From an uncultured Azospirillum sp. (GTDB lineage: Bacteria; Pseudomonadota; Alphaproteobacteria; RF32; CAG-239), in the NCBI GenBank assembly GCA_947383875.1, contig CANDEX010000091.1:1-5530 (forward strand): a stretch of DNA of 5,530 nt, read 5' to 3'. Shown one piece after another: positions 1 through 5,475 of this stretch. Every line of letters starts with the position of its first letter. Within the stretch, counting starts at the first letter, position 1. A program made the position numbers and the translations under genes. The notes beneath the pieces are model-generated. The model made no database searches. It saw nothing but the letters and a program-made list of their open reading frames with translations, and had not been told where the DNA came from.

Positions 1-645
1 TTTTTCGGCTTCATTTCCGGTACGTTTAGAATCTGTAATTAAAACCGACCCGCCGATACGTTTTTTTAATTGTCTGATTTGTCGTCCTAATTCTTTGGCG
101 TTTTCCAATGCAAAGGGTTTGCCTTTAATACTTCCGCCGACAATAACGGCTGTCAGCGGACGAGGCATATCGGCAAAAACGCTCTGCCATTTTTCTTTGG
201 CTTCAGCCAAGGCTTTGGTTGAAACACGGTGAGGCGACCCGACTGTATAAAAACAGTTTCCTTGAGTCTGTTTATAACGGTCATGTTCCGGCAAAAAAAT
301 CCGATCAAATAATGTCAAATGAGCTTTACGGACATCAGGATGCAATAGCTGAATGATTTTAGTCCGCGGCGATTGTTTTTTTATCCATAAAGCGACCGTA
401 GCCGTACGGCGGCTTGCGGAAATAACCAACTCGGGAAAATCCTGCCGGATAATTTCCTTGCTTTTTTGGGTCAGACCTAACAGTGTGCGACCTTTCAACA
501 CATTCGGCAAATTTGCCAAACTGTTATACGTTAGCTGTTTTTCGATAATTTCATATTCATCCGGTTTCATAATTCCGGTAATGCCGCGTATCTGTCCGAC
601 ACTGCCCATACGATTATCCAGCAGAGCCCACACTTGCTTTTTCAT
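1..645 (-). CDS. ELM1/DUF1022 family protein, GT-B-like putative glycosyltransferase (3' end cut by window edge)
   Basis: This reading frame is open from the ATG at 645 to the window edge, giving 215 residues. An in-frame TAA lies five codons upstream, which fixes this ATG as the first possible start. Family hallmarks are visible: WALLDNRMGSVGQ near residues 6-18, SASRRTATVALW at 76-87, IIQLLHPD at 97-104, FDRIFLPEHD at 113-122, GSPHRVS at 136-142, VIVGGSIKGKPF at 167-178 and TDSKRTGNEA at 204-213. Family members are usually about 300-350 residues, so roughly the last third is missing. Plant ELM1 takes part in mitochondrial fission. Bacterial relatives are annotated as ELM1/GtrOC1-type putative glycosyltransferases and their substrate is not known to me. 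No signal peptide or membrane segment is seen, so it is probably cytosolic. It is transcribed away from the 736-3140 block. Family assignment is confident; biochemical role is not. Confidence 0.9.
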   Translation of the reverse strand, partial: MKKQVWALLDNRMGSVGQIRGITGIMKPDEYEIIEKQLTYNSLANLPNVLKGRTLLGLTQKSKEIIRQDFPELVISASRRTATVALWIKKQSPRTKIIQLLHPDVRKAHLTLFDRIFLPEHDRYKQTQGNCFYTVGSPHRVSTKALAEAKEKWQSVFADMPRPLTAVIVGGSIKGKPFALENAKELGRQIRQLKKRIGGSVLITDSKRTGNEAEK

Positions 646-735
646 CTTTGATAACTCTTAAAATTCATTAGTAAAAAACTTAAATACTATGTTAGACTAA
701 ACAAAATTAAAATCAAACAGTTTCAGGAGGTTATC
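646..735. promoter_or_regulatory. AT-rich divergent intergenic region, probable promoters both ways
   Basis: This 90-bp spacer separates the divergent ELM1-like gene and the plus-strand block, so it should hold a promoter for each. It is strongly AT-rich. A weak -10-like TACTAT occurs at 685-690 on the plus strand, and TAGTAT occurs at nearly the same place on the minus strand. Neither has a convincing -35 at 16-18 bp. Exact promoters cannot be named from sequence alone. Confidence 0.4.
725..730 (+). promoter_or_regulatory. Strong Shine-Dalgarno site for the 736 gene
   Basis: AGGAGG lies 5 nt before the ATG at 736. It is a full-length match to the anti-Shine-Dalgarno sequence and the strongest ribosome site in the window. 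It supports the 736 start and suggests that the first gene of the block is well translated. Confidence 0.8.
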
Positions 736-1041
736 ATGCGTTTATTTACCCCGTTGCTGGCTTGGAGTGTTGTTGTCGGCGCACAAGATGCCTATGCGCA
801 GTTCAGTGCGCAGAAAGATGCCCAGTATATTGCAACGTTGAAAGCGGTGGTTAATTATAAAATTAATGATGAAGAAAATCTGAAAGATATTGAAAGTCTG
901 CGCCAAAATCAGGCTTTTAATCAAAAACTTCAAAATATGCTCAACAAATTACAAAATACCCGCACCAAAAATACGACCAACCGCAAGGTACAACAAATTC
1001 TTGAAAAGGCCGGACAAGACCTTTACCGCTTGTTGGATTAA
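736..1041 (+). CDS. Small secreted helical protein, unknown function
   Basis: This 101-residue protein is not one I recognise. The first 21 residues look like a signal peptide: one Arg near the start, a hydrophobic stretch LLAWSVVVGA and an AYA|Q-type signal peptidase I site after residue 21. The mature part of about 80 residues is hydrophilic, rich in Asn, Gln, Lys and Glu, has no Cys, and looks largely alpha-helical. Hydrophobic residues in LQNMLNKLQN and VQQILEKA are spaced as in amphipathic helices. The predicted location is the periplasm or outside the cell. It is the first gene of the presumed operon, with a very strong ribosome site, and the next gene begins about 60 nt downstream with no terminator between. 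The real-gene call rests on the signal peptide, the Shine-Dalgarno site and the conserved direction of the block. Confidence 0.8.
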   Translation: MRLFTPLLAWSVVVGAQDAYAQFSAQKDAQYIATLKAVVNYKINDEENLKDIESLRQNQAFNQKLQNMLNKLQNTRTKNTTNRKVQQILEKAGQDLYRLLD

Positions 1042-1090
1042 TAAAGCTTTAAGACAAAGGTGCTAAATTAAAAGCCATAAAATAAACTGA

Positions 1091-1095
1091 CAGGA
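1091..1095 (+). promoter_or_regulatory. Shine-Dalgarno site that decides the start of the small protein
   Basis: CAGGA at 1091-1095 overlaps the first possible ATG (1095), so it cannot serve that codon. It lies 8 nt before the in-frame ATG at 1104, which is the usual spacing. The 1104 start is therefore preferred. Confidence 0.55.
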
Positions 1096-1103
1096 TGACT
1101 GAG

Positions 1104-1280
1104 ATGGAAGAAGCCTTGTTTAGCAAAGAATATTTTCAAGATAAAATTCTGACCATGCGCCGTAAACTGCACGCGATGGATGGGTTTCAGCCGGTAGAAA
1201 GAATTTCAGACAATCTGCCCCAGCTTGATGAGGCTGAACAAGTCACATTCATTAAAACCAACGAAAAAGTAAACGCATGA
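1104..1280 (+). CDS. Small soluble protein, about 58 residues, unknown function
   Basis: This short acidic-to-neutral protein is not one I recognise. An in-frame ATG at 1095 would add three residues, but the only good ribosome site overlaps that codon, so 1104 is chosen. There is no signal peptide, no membrane segment and no Cys. The N-terminal half (EEALFSKEYFQDKILTMRRK) looks helical and charged, and the C-terminal half is polar. Its TGA overlaps the ATG of the following lipoprotein gene by 4 nt, an arrangement typical of co-translated genes. That overlap is the main evidence that it is real. Its position next to two exported proteins hints at a cytosolic partner role, but nothing in the sequence specifies one. 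Confidence 0.65.
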   Translation: MEEALFSKEYFQDKILTMRRKLHAMDGFQPVERISDNLPQLDEAEQVTFIKTNEKVNA

Positions 1281-1588
1281 CCAGATACTTGATTGTTTTA
1301 AGTTTTTTAGTCCCGCTGTTGGGGGGCTGTGCCTCTGAACGAGTGCAAACGACAGAGAATGCCTACGCATCTGATTATGAGCGTTTTTTTCAAAATGTTA
1401 TCGTCAAAGAAAAGTCACCTTATCGTGTCACTTATGAATATAAAGATGTTCGTCTTGATGAAGTAGCTTATTTGGCATCGCGTTATTGTCATGAGCAGGA
1501 CGGCAAGGCAGCCTACCTGCATGACAGTGTTCTCTATCGTAATTTTACCCGCCGGGCGACTTTTGATTGTGCGGAGTTGCAAAACTGA
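1277..1588 (+). CDS. Small lipoprotein with C-terminal paired-Cys motif
   Basis: This 103-residue protein begins with a lipoprotein signal: positively charged MTRY, a hydrophobic run LIVLSFLVPL, then the lipobox L-G-G-C with the acylated Cys at residue 18. The residue after Cys is Ala, not Asp, which favours sorting to the outer membrane if the enterobacterial rule applies. The mature domain of about 85 residues has two further cysteines, C71 and C98. They sit in a pattern YC-x4-GKAAYL ... RRATFDC that resembles the C-terminal pattern of many small proteobacterial lipoproteins, where the two Cys may form a disulfide. The ATG overlaps the preceding stop by 4 nt, so translation is probably coupled. 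Molecular function is unknown. The lipoprotein call is confident from the signal alone. Confidence 0.85.
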   Translation: MTRYLIVLSFLVPLLGGCASERVQTTENAYASDYERFFQNVIVKEKSPYRVTYEYKDVRLDEVAYLASRYCHEQDGKAAYLHDSVLYRNFTRRATFDCAELQN

Positions 1589-1641
1589 CCGGCTGTTCCT
1601 ATATAAAAATGTAAAGAATTGTGCCGGAGAAGAAATAAGTT

Positions 1642-2577
1642 ATGAGTAAAAATCTGTATCATGTTTTAGGAGTTTCCAAAGATGCTGCCGATAACGAAAT
1701 CAAATCGGCTTATCGTAAGCTTGCCCGCAAATATCATCCGGATTTAAACAAGGATGACAAAGCCGCAGCCGAAAAATTTAAAGAGATTTCCTGCGCTTAT
1801 GATGTTTTGGGAGATAAGGAAAAACGCAAAAAATACGATAACGGCGAAATAGATTGCGATGGCAAACCTACAGGTTTTGGTGCTGGGTTTGGCGGCGGCG
1901 GATATCAACAATATAATTACGGCGGGGGTAATCCCTTTGGTGGTGCCGGTGGTTTTGGCGGCAATACCGGCGGTTTTGATTTCTCTTCAATTTTCGGTGA
2001 GGATATTTTTTCTCAATTCAGTGGTGCCGGGCAAGGTGGCTTTTCCGGTCGCACGCGCCGTCCTCGCAAAGGAGAAGATATTAATTATACAATGCAGATA
2101 GATTTTCTGACCGCTGCACAGGGGGCAGAAAAAACCGTCAATCTCAATGGCAAAAGCATTAATGTTAAAATTCCTGCCGGTACACAAAACGGTCAGACAT
2201 TGCGCTTAAAAGGGTTAGGTCATCCTTCAATGTCTGGTGGTGACAACGGTGATGTGTTGATTACGATGAATGTCGGAAACCATCCTTATTTCAGTGCCGA
2301 TGGGTTAAATATTCTGCTTGAACTGCCGATAACCATGAAAGAAGCTGTTTTGGGTGCAAAAGTTACTATCCCGACGATTTCCGGTAAGGTTGCGGTTAAT
2401 GTCCCGCCTTATTCGACCAGCGGCGAAAAACTGCGAATCAAAGGCAAGGGGATTAAAACCAAAAGCGGGCAGGGCGATGAAATCGTTACCTTAAAAATTG
2501 TCGCACCGAAAACCAAAAATGCAGATTTGGAAAAAGCATTGTCTGCGTTGGCTGATGAAAATGTAAGGACATTTTAA
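1642..2577 (+). CDS. DnaJ-family co-chaperone without zinc finger (CbpA-like, class B J-protein)
   Basis: This protein stimulates the ATPase of an Hsp70 (DnaK) and delivers clients to it in the cytosol. The J-domain spans about residues 4-67 with the catalytic HPD loop intact at 32-34 and the usual [11 protein letters not shown] context. A Gly/Phe-rich linker covers about 78-136 and contains a DIF-like segment, FGEDIF, at 118-123. The CxxCxGxG zinc-finger repeats of true DnaJ are absent. Two beta-barrel C-terminal domains follow from about 145 to 300, with the typical KGEDINY entry and a [17 protein letters not shown] segment. At 311 residues it matches E. coli CbpA in size and plan. A GGAGAAG ribosome site lies about 9 nt before the ATG. 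The stop overlaps the next start as TAATG. Whether it binds DNA as CbpA does cannot be told from the sequence, so no gene symbol is given. Confidence 0.95.
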   Translation: MSKNLYHVLGVSKDAADNEIKSAYRKLARKYHPDLNKDDKAAAEKFKEISCAYDVLGDKEKRKKYDNGEIDCDGKPTGFGAGFGGGGYQQYNYGGGNPFGGAGGFGGNTGGFDFSSIFGEDIFSQFSGAGQGGFSGRTRRPRKGEDINYTMQIDFLTAAQGAEKTVNLNGKSINVKIPAGTQNGQTLRLKGLGHPSMSGGDNGDVLITMNVGNHPYFSADGLNILLELPITMKEAVLGAKVTIPTISGKVAVNVPPYSTSGEKLRIKGKGIKTKSGQGDEIVTLKIVAPKTKNADLEKALSALADENVRTF

Positions 2578-3140
2578 TGTTATTGGACGCATTGCGTGAC
2601 TTTGAGTGGCTAAATGAGCCGTTAGATGTTAATTTTGATGAATTGGGAATGCGGGTGCTGACCCATGATAAAACGGATTTCTGGCAATCAGCGCATCATA
2701 AGTTTGGCAAAGATAACGGACACTTCTTTTTTACCCGGCATAGCGGTAATTTTACATTTTTAGTAACATGGCGATTTGTCTCGGACGGACAGTTTGATCA
2801 ATGTGGCATTATGCTGCGTGTTGACGAGAAAAATTGGTTTAAAGCGTCGGTAATGCACGATAACCCGGGGCAGCCGATGTTAGGCTCAGGAGTGACAAAC
2901 TGCGGTTATTCCGATTGGGCGGCCATGGACATTCCTGTCGGTGTTGAAGAGGTTTCTTTCAAAGTGAAACGCCACAATGGAGACTATGTGATTTATTATT
3001 CATTAGACGGCGAAGTGTTTAAACAAATTCGTATGCTGCACTTGATAAACGATCAGCCTGAAGTCAAAATCGGAGCTTATATTTGTTCACCGCGGCGAGA
3101 GGGATTTGAGGCCACTCTGACACGGATTGAATTTCTGTAA
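2577..3140 (+). CDS. DUF1349 family protein (concanavalin-A-like beta-sandwich)
   Basis: This 187-residue protein matches the DUF1349 family, related to yeast Ree1, a protein linked to enolase regulation. Family landmarks are in order: WLNEP at 11-15, TDFWQ at 33-37, FDQCGIMLRVDEKNWFKA at 73-90, SDW at 112-114, YSLDGEVF at 141-148, GAYICSP at 166-172 and a closing GFEATLTRIEF. The pattern of alternating hydrophobic strands fits a jelly-roll/concanavalin-A-like sandwich covering nearly the whole protein. No signal peptide is present, so it should be cytosolic. Many sandwiches of this type bind sugars, but no catalytic residues can be pointed to and the bacterial function is unknown. Its ATG shares one base with the J-protein stop, and no separate strong ribosome site is obvious, so it is probably made by re-initiation. 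It is the last gene before a strong terminator. Confidence 0.9.
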   Translation: MLLDALRDFEWLNEPLDVNFDELGMRVLTHDKTDFWQSAHHKFGKDNGHFFFTRHSGNFTFLVTWRFVSDGQFDQCGIMLRVDEKNWFKASVMHDNPGQPMLGSGVTNCGYSDWAAMDIPVGVEEVSFKVKRHNGDYVIYYSLDGEVFKQIRMLHLINDQPEVKIGAYICSPRREGFEATLTRIEFL

Positions 3141-3158
3141 GCCTGAGACGTCAAATTA

Positions 3159-3185
3159 AAAATCCGCCGATTTACGGCGGATTTT
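3159..3185. terminator. Bidirectional rho-independent terminator between convergent genes
   Basis: An 11-bp perfect stem (AAAATCCGCCG at 3159-3169 with its complement at 3175-3185) closes a 5-nt loop. The GC core is flanked by A on the left and T on the right, so it can work in both directions. It lies 18 nt after the DUF1349 stop on the plus strand and 7 nt beyond the SH3 protein stop on the minus strand. Confidence 0.9.
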
Positions 3186-3192
3186 ATTCATG

Positions 3193-3699
3193 TTATTTTA
3201 TTTCTTCTTTTGCATAAACGCCGAAGAAGTTATTCCGCGGCACCCAGCCTTCAATTGAACCGAAATCAATCAAACAAAATTGAGAAGCTGCCGGACATTT
3301 TTTGACCGAACCAACCACTTCGTCCTCTGCTTTGGCGATAACGGCAGAAGTATAATCCGGCCTGTCATAAATGTTATTTTCGCCGGGCGTGCTTATTTTT
3401 ATACTGCGCTTTCCAGAGAGCATAGATTTATGAACCCAGGATTCGGATCCCTGCCAATCTTTTATTTTGCGCCATAATTCAAATTCTGCCACAATTTCAA
3501 CCGGCGCACCTTTTTGCATATATACCCATTCAATAGGATAGCGAGCACCGGGGCCGGAGCGGGCATTGATTAAGTTGGAACGCAGCGAAACCATGCGCGG
3601 CAAAGCCAGACCGCTTTCACTTTCCTCCGGAGCATCTTGCGCGATGGCCGGGTTAATCAGCAAGACTGCCGTCAGCAGGCTTAACAATATTGCTTTCAT
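3193..3699 (-). CDS. Periplasmic tandem bacterial SH3-like domain protein (COG3807/DUF1058 type)
   Basis: The 168-residue precursor starts with a clear signal peptide (MKAILLSLLTAVLLINPAIA, cleavage after residue 20). The first bacterial SH3-like domain spans about 36-100, with the family signature LINARSGPGARYPIEWV and the tryptophans of DWQGSESWVHKSML. A second, more diverged repeat covers about 105-162 (IYDRPDYTSAVIAKAE ... EGWVPRNNFFGVY). C135 and C142 lie close together within it and could form a periplasmic disulfide. Proteins of this type are common in alphaproteobacteria as small periplasmic proteins. SH3b domains often bind peptidoglycan or peptides, but no catalytic domain is attached and the ligand is unknown. 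An AAGGA ribosome site sits about 7 nt before the ATG. The gene is convergent with the DUF1349 gene and divergent from the peptidase gene. Confidence 0.9.
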   Translation of the reverse strand: MKAILLSLLTAVLLINPAIAQDAPEESESGLALPRMVSLRSNLINARSGPGARYPIEWVYMQKGAPVEIVAEFELWRKIKDWQGSESWVHKSMLSGKRSIKISTPGENNIYDRPDYTSAVIAKAEDEVVGSVKKCPAASQFCLIDFGSIEGWVPRNNFFGVYAKEEIK

Positions 3700-3728
3700 T
3701 GATGTTCCTTCATTTTTAATTATTTCTT

Positions 3729-3734
3729 ATTATA
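3729..3734 (-). promoter_or_regulatory. Candidate -10 element for the SH3-domain gene
   Basis: Read on the minus strand this is a perfect TATAAT, placed to start transcription about 20 nt before the ATG at 3699. Only poor -35 matches lie upstream (ATTTGA or TATTTG at 16-17 bp), so the promoter is plausible but not certain. The same 102-bp AT-rich spacer (3700-3801) must also hold the divergent peptidase promoter, for which I see no convincing pair of elements. Confidence 0.35.
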
Positions 3735-3801
3735 TTTGGAGTAATCATAATCAAATAAAATGAATAAAACGTAAAATTTCGTTTCCTGAAAGGATAAAAA
3801 C

Positions 3802-4911
3802 ATGGATTTGATAAACATCATCACCGACTTGATTAAGTTTCGTACCGAAACCGGAAATACACCGGAAATCATGCAATGTTTTGATTATTGCAAAATACTG
3901 TTCGCCAAGACAAATGCCAAGGTTGATATTTTTCAAAAAGAAGGCGTTGCGCCGGTTTTGTTTATCCGTAATACCGATGGTGAGGAATTTGATGTGCTTT
4001 GCCTTGGGCATTTGGATGTCGTGCCTGCGCCGGATGAGATGTTTACGCCTGAAATTCGTGACGGCAGAATGTATGGACGCGGTACCTTGGATATGAAATC
4101 TTTTGCGGCGGTAGCTTTTAATTCCATGTTCCATGTGTTGGAAAATAATTTGCCGCTGAAATTCGGTATTGTTTTATCCAGCGATGAAGAAAAAGGCAGT
4201 AAAGGAACAGAAGCTTTTCTTGAAGCCCATAAAGATATGAAAGCTGAAATTGTGCTGGACAATGATGTCGGCGGCAATATTTTAAGCATTGTCAATAAAT
4301 GCAAAAACCCAGTCTTTGTCAAGCTGATTGCCGAGGGCAAAGAAGCACATGGATCGACCCCGTGGGATGGCATTGATGCCAATGAAAAATTAATGCAGAC
4401 CTGGTGCAATATTCGTAAAATTTACCCATATTTTTCTAAAGAGCAAAAAATGCCGAAAGAAACTTGGATTGATACGGTTCACTTTGCCACAATAAAAGGC
4501 GGACAGGTTTCAAATGTGATTTCTAACTATGCAGAGGCTCTGCTGGATTTTCGCCTGACAGAAGATTCAACGGTTGAGCATTTGGAAGAAAACTTAAAAA
4601 AATGTATGGAAAAAGGGGTTAGCTATAAGATTGTTTCTTCCAGTACGCCGGTGGTTATGGATCAGAATAATAAATATATCCAGTCTTATAAAAAGTTGGC
4701 GGAAGAAGTTCTTGGGCAGGCGATGTTTTTTGAGCAAATCGGCGGCGCAACCGATTCTCGAGCTTTTGCCGTTCGCGGTTCGACGGTTATTATGAATTCC
4801 GGAACCGGAGAAGGAATGCATGCTGCCAGAGAATATGTTGAAATCGATTCGGTAAAAAAATTGGCAGATATTCAAATTAAGTTCTTGGATAAACTGGCAG
4901 AAGCTAAATAA
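3802..4911 (+). CDS. M20 family metallopeptidase, ArgE/DapE-like amidohydrolase
   Basis: This 369-residue cytosolic enzyme belongs to the two-metal M20 family, which removes acyl groups from amino acids or cleaves peptides. Visible motifs are GHLDVVP at 69-75 (H70 metal ligand, D72 supporting), GRGTLDMKS at 92-100 (D97 bridging metals), SSDEEKGS at 126-133 (E129 general base, E130 ligand), LDNDVGG at 152-158 (D153 or D155 as the next ligand), and a C-terminal H340 in GMHAAREYV. The dimerisation lid has AHGSTPWDG with H183, and the substrate-side motif GGATDSRAF lies at 314-322. Length and architecture fit acetylornithine deacetylase (ArgE) or succinyl-diaminopimelate desuccinylase (DapE), and ArgE-like is my preference. 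No neighbouring arginine or lysine gene helps decide, so no gene symbol is given. AAAGGA lies 7 nt before the ATG. A terminator follows the stop closely, so it is probably a single-gene unit. Confidence 0.9.
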   Translation: MDLINIITDLIKFRTETGNTPEIMQCFDYCKILFAKTNAKVDIFQKEGVAPVLFIRNTDGEEFDVLCLGHLDVVPAPDEMFTPEIRDGRMYGRGTLDMKSFAAVAFNSMFHVLENNLPLKFGIVLSSDEEKGSKGTEAFLEAHKDMKAEIVLDNDVGGNILSIVNKCKNPVFVKLIAEGKEAHGSTPWDGIDANEKLMQTWCNIRKIYPYFSKEQKMPKETWIDTVHFATIKGGQVSNVISNYAEALLDFRLTEDSTVEHLEENLKKCMEKGVSYKIVSSSTPVVMDQNNKYIQSYKKLAEEVLGQAMFFEQIGGATDSRAFAVRGSTVIMNSGTGEGMHAAREYVEIDSVKKLADIQIKFLDKLAEAK

Positions 4912-4919
4912 GTCTTGTA

Positions 4920-4963
4920 AAAAAATCCCCCCTGCCGGCATAATGCAGGCAGGGGGATTTTTT
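4920..4963. terminator. Long GC-rich bidirectional rho-independent terminator
   Basis: The left arm (4920-4936, A-run then TCCCCCCTGCC) pairs with the right arm (4948-4963, GGCAGGGGGA then T-run) with one bulged C near 4927. Inside the loop a further GCA-TAA-TGC mini-stem (4938-4946) can form. The A-run on one side and the T-run on the other allow use in both directions. It lies 8 nt after the peptidase stop and touches the stop codon of the minus-strand gene at 4962. Confidence 0.92.
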
Positions 4964-5300
4964 ATTTTAATTGCGGAATCTCCATTTCCCAAGGAATATT
5001 TTCTGTTTGGGCAATGTTTCTAGCCTGAACTGCAGTGTTGATGCAGCGAGACGATTTTTTGTTTTTTGCAAAACGGGCATAACGTAGCCCGGCTTGTTTC
5101 AGTTCTTCTGCAAACCCATGTTGCTTGGCATAAGCCAGTAGATTTTCCACCAGCCCTGTGTGTAGAGCGTAATGGTAATCTGCGGCATTTTGCAGAAGTC
5201 TTGCTATTTTGTTGTATGTATCTGTCCAGCAAAGACCGGATACTTCAAAACCTGAGGCTATTGCAACCATTTCGATGGCAGAGATTTTTGCACTTTTCAT
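4962..5300 (-). CDS. Small helical protein, about 112 residues, unknown function
   Basis: I do not recognise this protein. Its composition is plausible for a folded, mainly helical cytosolic protein: Ala- and Leu-rich, with amphipathic stretches such as YNKIARLLQNAADYHYALHTGLVENLLAYAKQHGFAEELKQ split across several helices, then a basic segment RYARFAKNKKSSR. It has two Cys and no signal peptide. The ATG at 5300 is chosen, giving MKSAKISAIEM. A GTG at 5315 would add five residues. Neither start has a good Shine-Dalgarno site, which weakens the start choice. Support for a real gene comes from a terminator exactly at its 3' end and a candidate promoter about 67 nt upstream. The opposite-strand frames here look much less protein-like. 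Confidence 0.65.
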   Translation of the reverse strand: MKSAKISAIEMVAIASGFEVSGLCWTDTYNKIARLLQNAADYHYALHTGLVENLLAYAKQHGFAEELKQAGLRYARFAKNKKSSRCINTAVQARNIAQTENIPWEMEIPQLK

Positions 5301-5373
5301 AATGATGAGTACCACGAACAGCTTGCGCTGCTTTTACGTAGTCTTTTTAGTTAATAATTGTTTTGACAAGGCT

Positions 5374-5402
5374 AATATACCATATAATGAGTGTTAACGC
5401 AA
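5374..5402 (-). promoter_or_regulatory. Candidate promoter for the 112-residue minus-strand gene
   Basis: On the minus strand TTGCGT (5402-5397) and TATATT (5379-5374) are separated by exactly 17 bp. The -10 matches consensus at five of six positions, the -35 only at its key TTG. The predicted start near 5367 would give a leader of about 67 nt. Confidence 0.4.
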
Positions 5403-5415
5403 TAGTGTTTTGTCT

Positions 5416-5432
5416 ATATTTTGGGAAAATAT
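5416..5432. repeat. Perfect AT-rich inverted repeat upstream of the tRNA promoter
   Basis: ATATTTT and AAAATAT form 7-nt perfect arms around GGG. The repeat ends 5 bp before the -35 of the tRNA promoter. It has no T-run after it and would form only a weak hairpin. An operator site or an UP-element-like AT tract for the tRNA promoter are the likelier readings. Confidence 0.5.
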
Positions 5433-5437
5433 TGTGC

Positions 5438-5466
5438 TTGCAGTCAGAGTTTTTTCACGTTATAAC
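5438..5466 (+). promoter_or_regulatory. Promoter of the tRNA-Arg gene
   Basis: TTGCAG at 5438-5443 and TATAAC at 5461-5466 are separated by an ideal 17 bp. They match the sigma-70 consensus at four and five of six positions. The predicted start near 5473 is only about 3 nt before the mature tRNA 5' end, giving a very short leader. Confidence 0.75.
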
Positions 5467-5475
5467 AAAACCAGT

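Larger units (their letters stand above)
736..3140 (+). other. Probable five-gene operon (secreted protein, small protein, lipoprotein, J-protein, DUF1349)
   Basis: Five genes run in the same direction with gaps of about 62, -4, 53 and -1 nt. No terminator-like hairpin lies between them. A strong hairpin with an A/T-flanked stem follows the last gene, and a divergent spacer precedes the first. The two overlaps (1277-1280 and 2577) indicate translational coupling. An internal promoter before the J-protein in the 53-nt gap at 1589-1641 cannot be excluded. Confidence 0.65.

Noticed and set aside
353..661. Plus-strand frame of 102 codons
   Set aside because: It is antisense to the well-supported ELM1-like gene, has unlikely composition for a soluble protein and lacks a ribosome site.
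1865..2050. Repetitive GGC/GGT-rich DNA
   Set aside because: It is explained by the Gly/Phe-rich linker of the J-protein and is not an independent repeat element.
1859..2101. Plus-strand hydrophobic frame inside the J-protein gene
   Set aside because: The hydrophobic run comes from reading the Gly-rich GGN codons of the Gly/Phe linker in another frame.
3751..4134. Minus-strand frame of 127 codons overlapping the peptidase start
   Set aside because: It covers the peptidase promoter and start in antisense, has no recognisable domain and no ribosome site.
3933..4409. Minus-strand frame of 158 codons inside the peptidase gene
   Set aside because: It is fully antisense to an M20 gene with intact catalytic motifs. 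The Ser/Pro/Leu-rich composition is typical of an antisense shadow frame.
4594..4992. Minus-strand frame of 132 codons across the terminator
   Set aside because: It is antisense to the peptidase C-terminus and reads through the 4920-4963 hairpin, and it competes with the better-supported 4962-5300 gene.
5066..5302. Plus-strand frame of 78 codons opposite the 112-residue gene
   Set aside because: Its composition (His, Cys, Arg and aromatic-rich) is not protein-like compared with the minus-strand frame, and it has no terminator or ribosome site.
5319..5335. Small hairpin CAGC-TTGC-GCTG followed by Ts
   Set aside because: The stem has only 4 bp and the T-run is short, too weak to call a terminator or regulatory RNA.
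5363..5388. Plus-strand TTGACA and TATAAT as a promoter
   Set aside because: Both hexamers are perfect, but the spacing is only 14 bp, too short for a standard sigma-70 promoter. The tRNA has a better-spaced promoter at 5438-5466.
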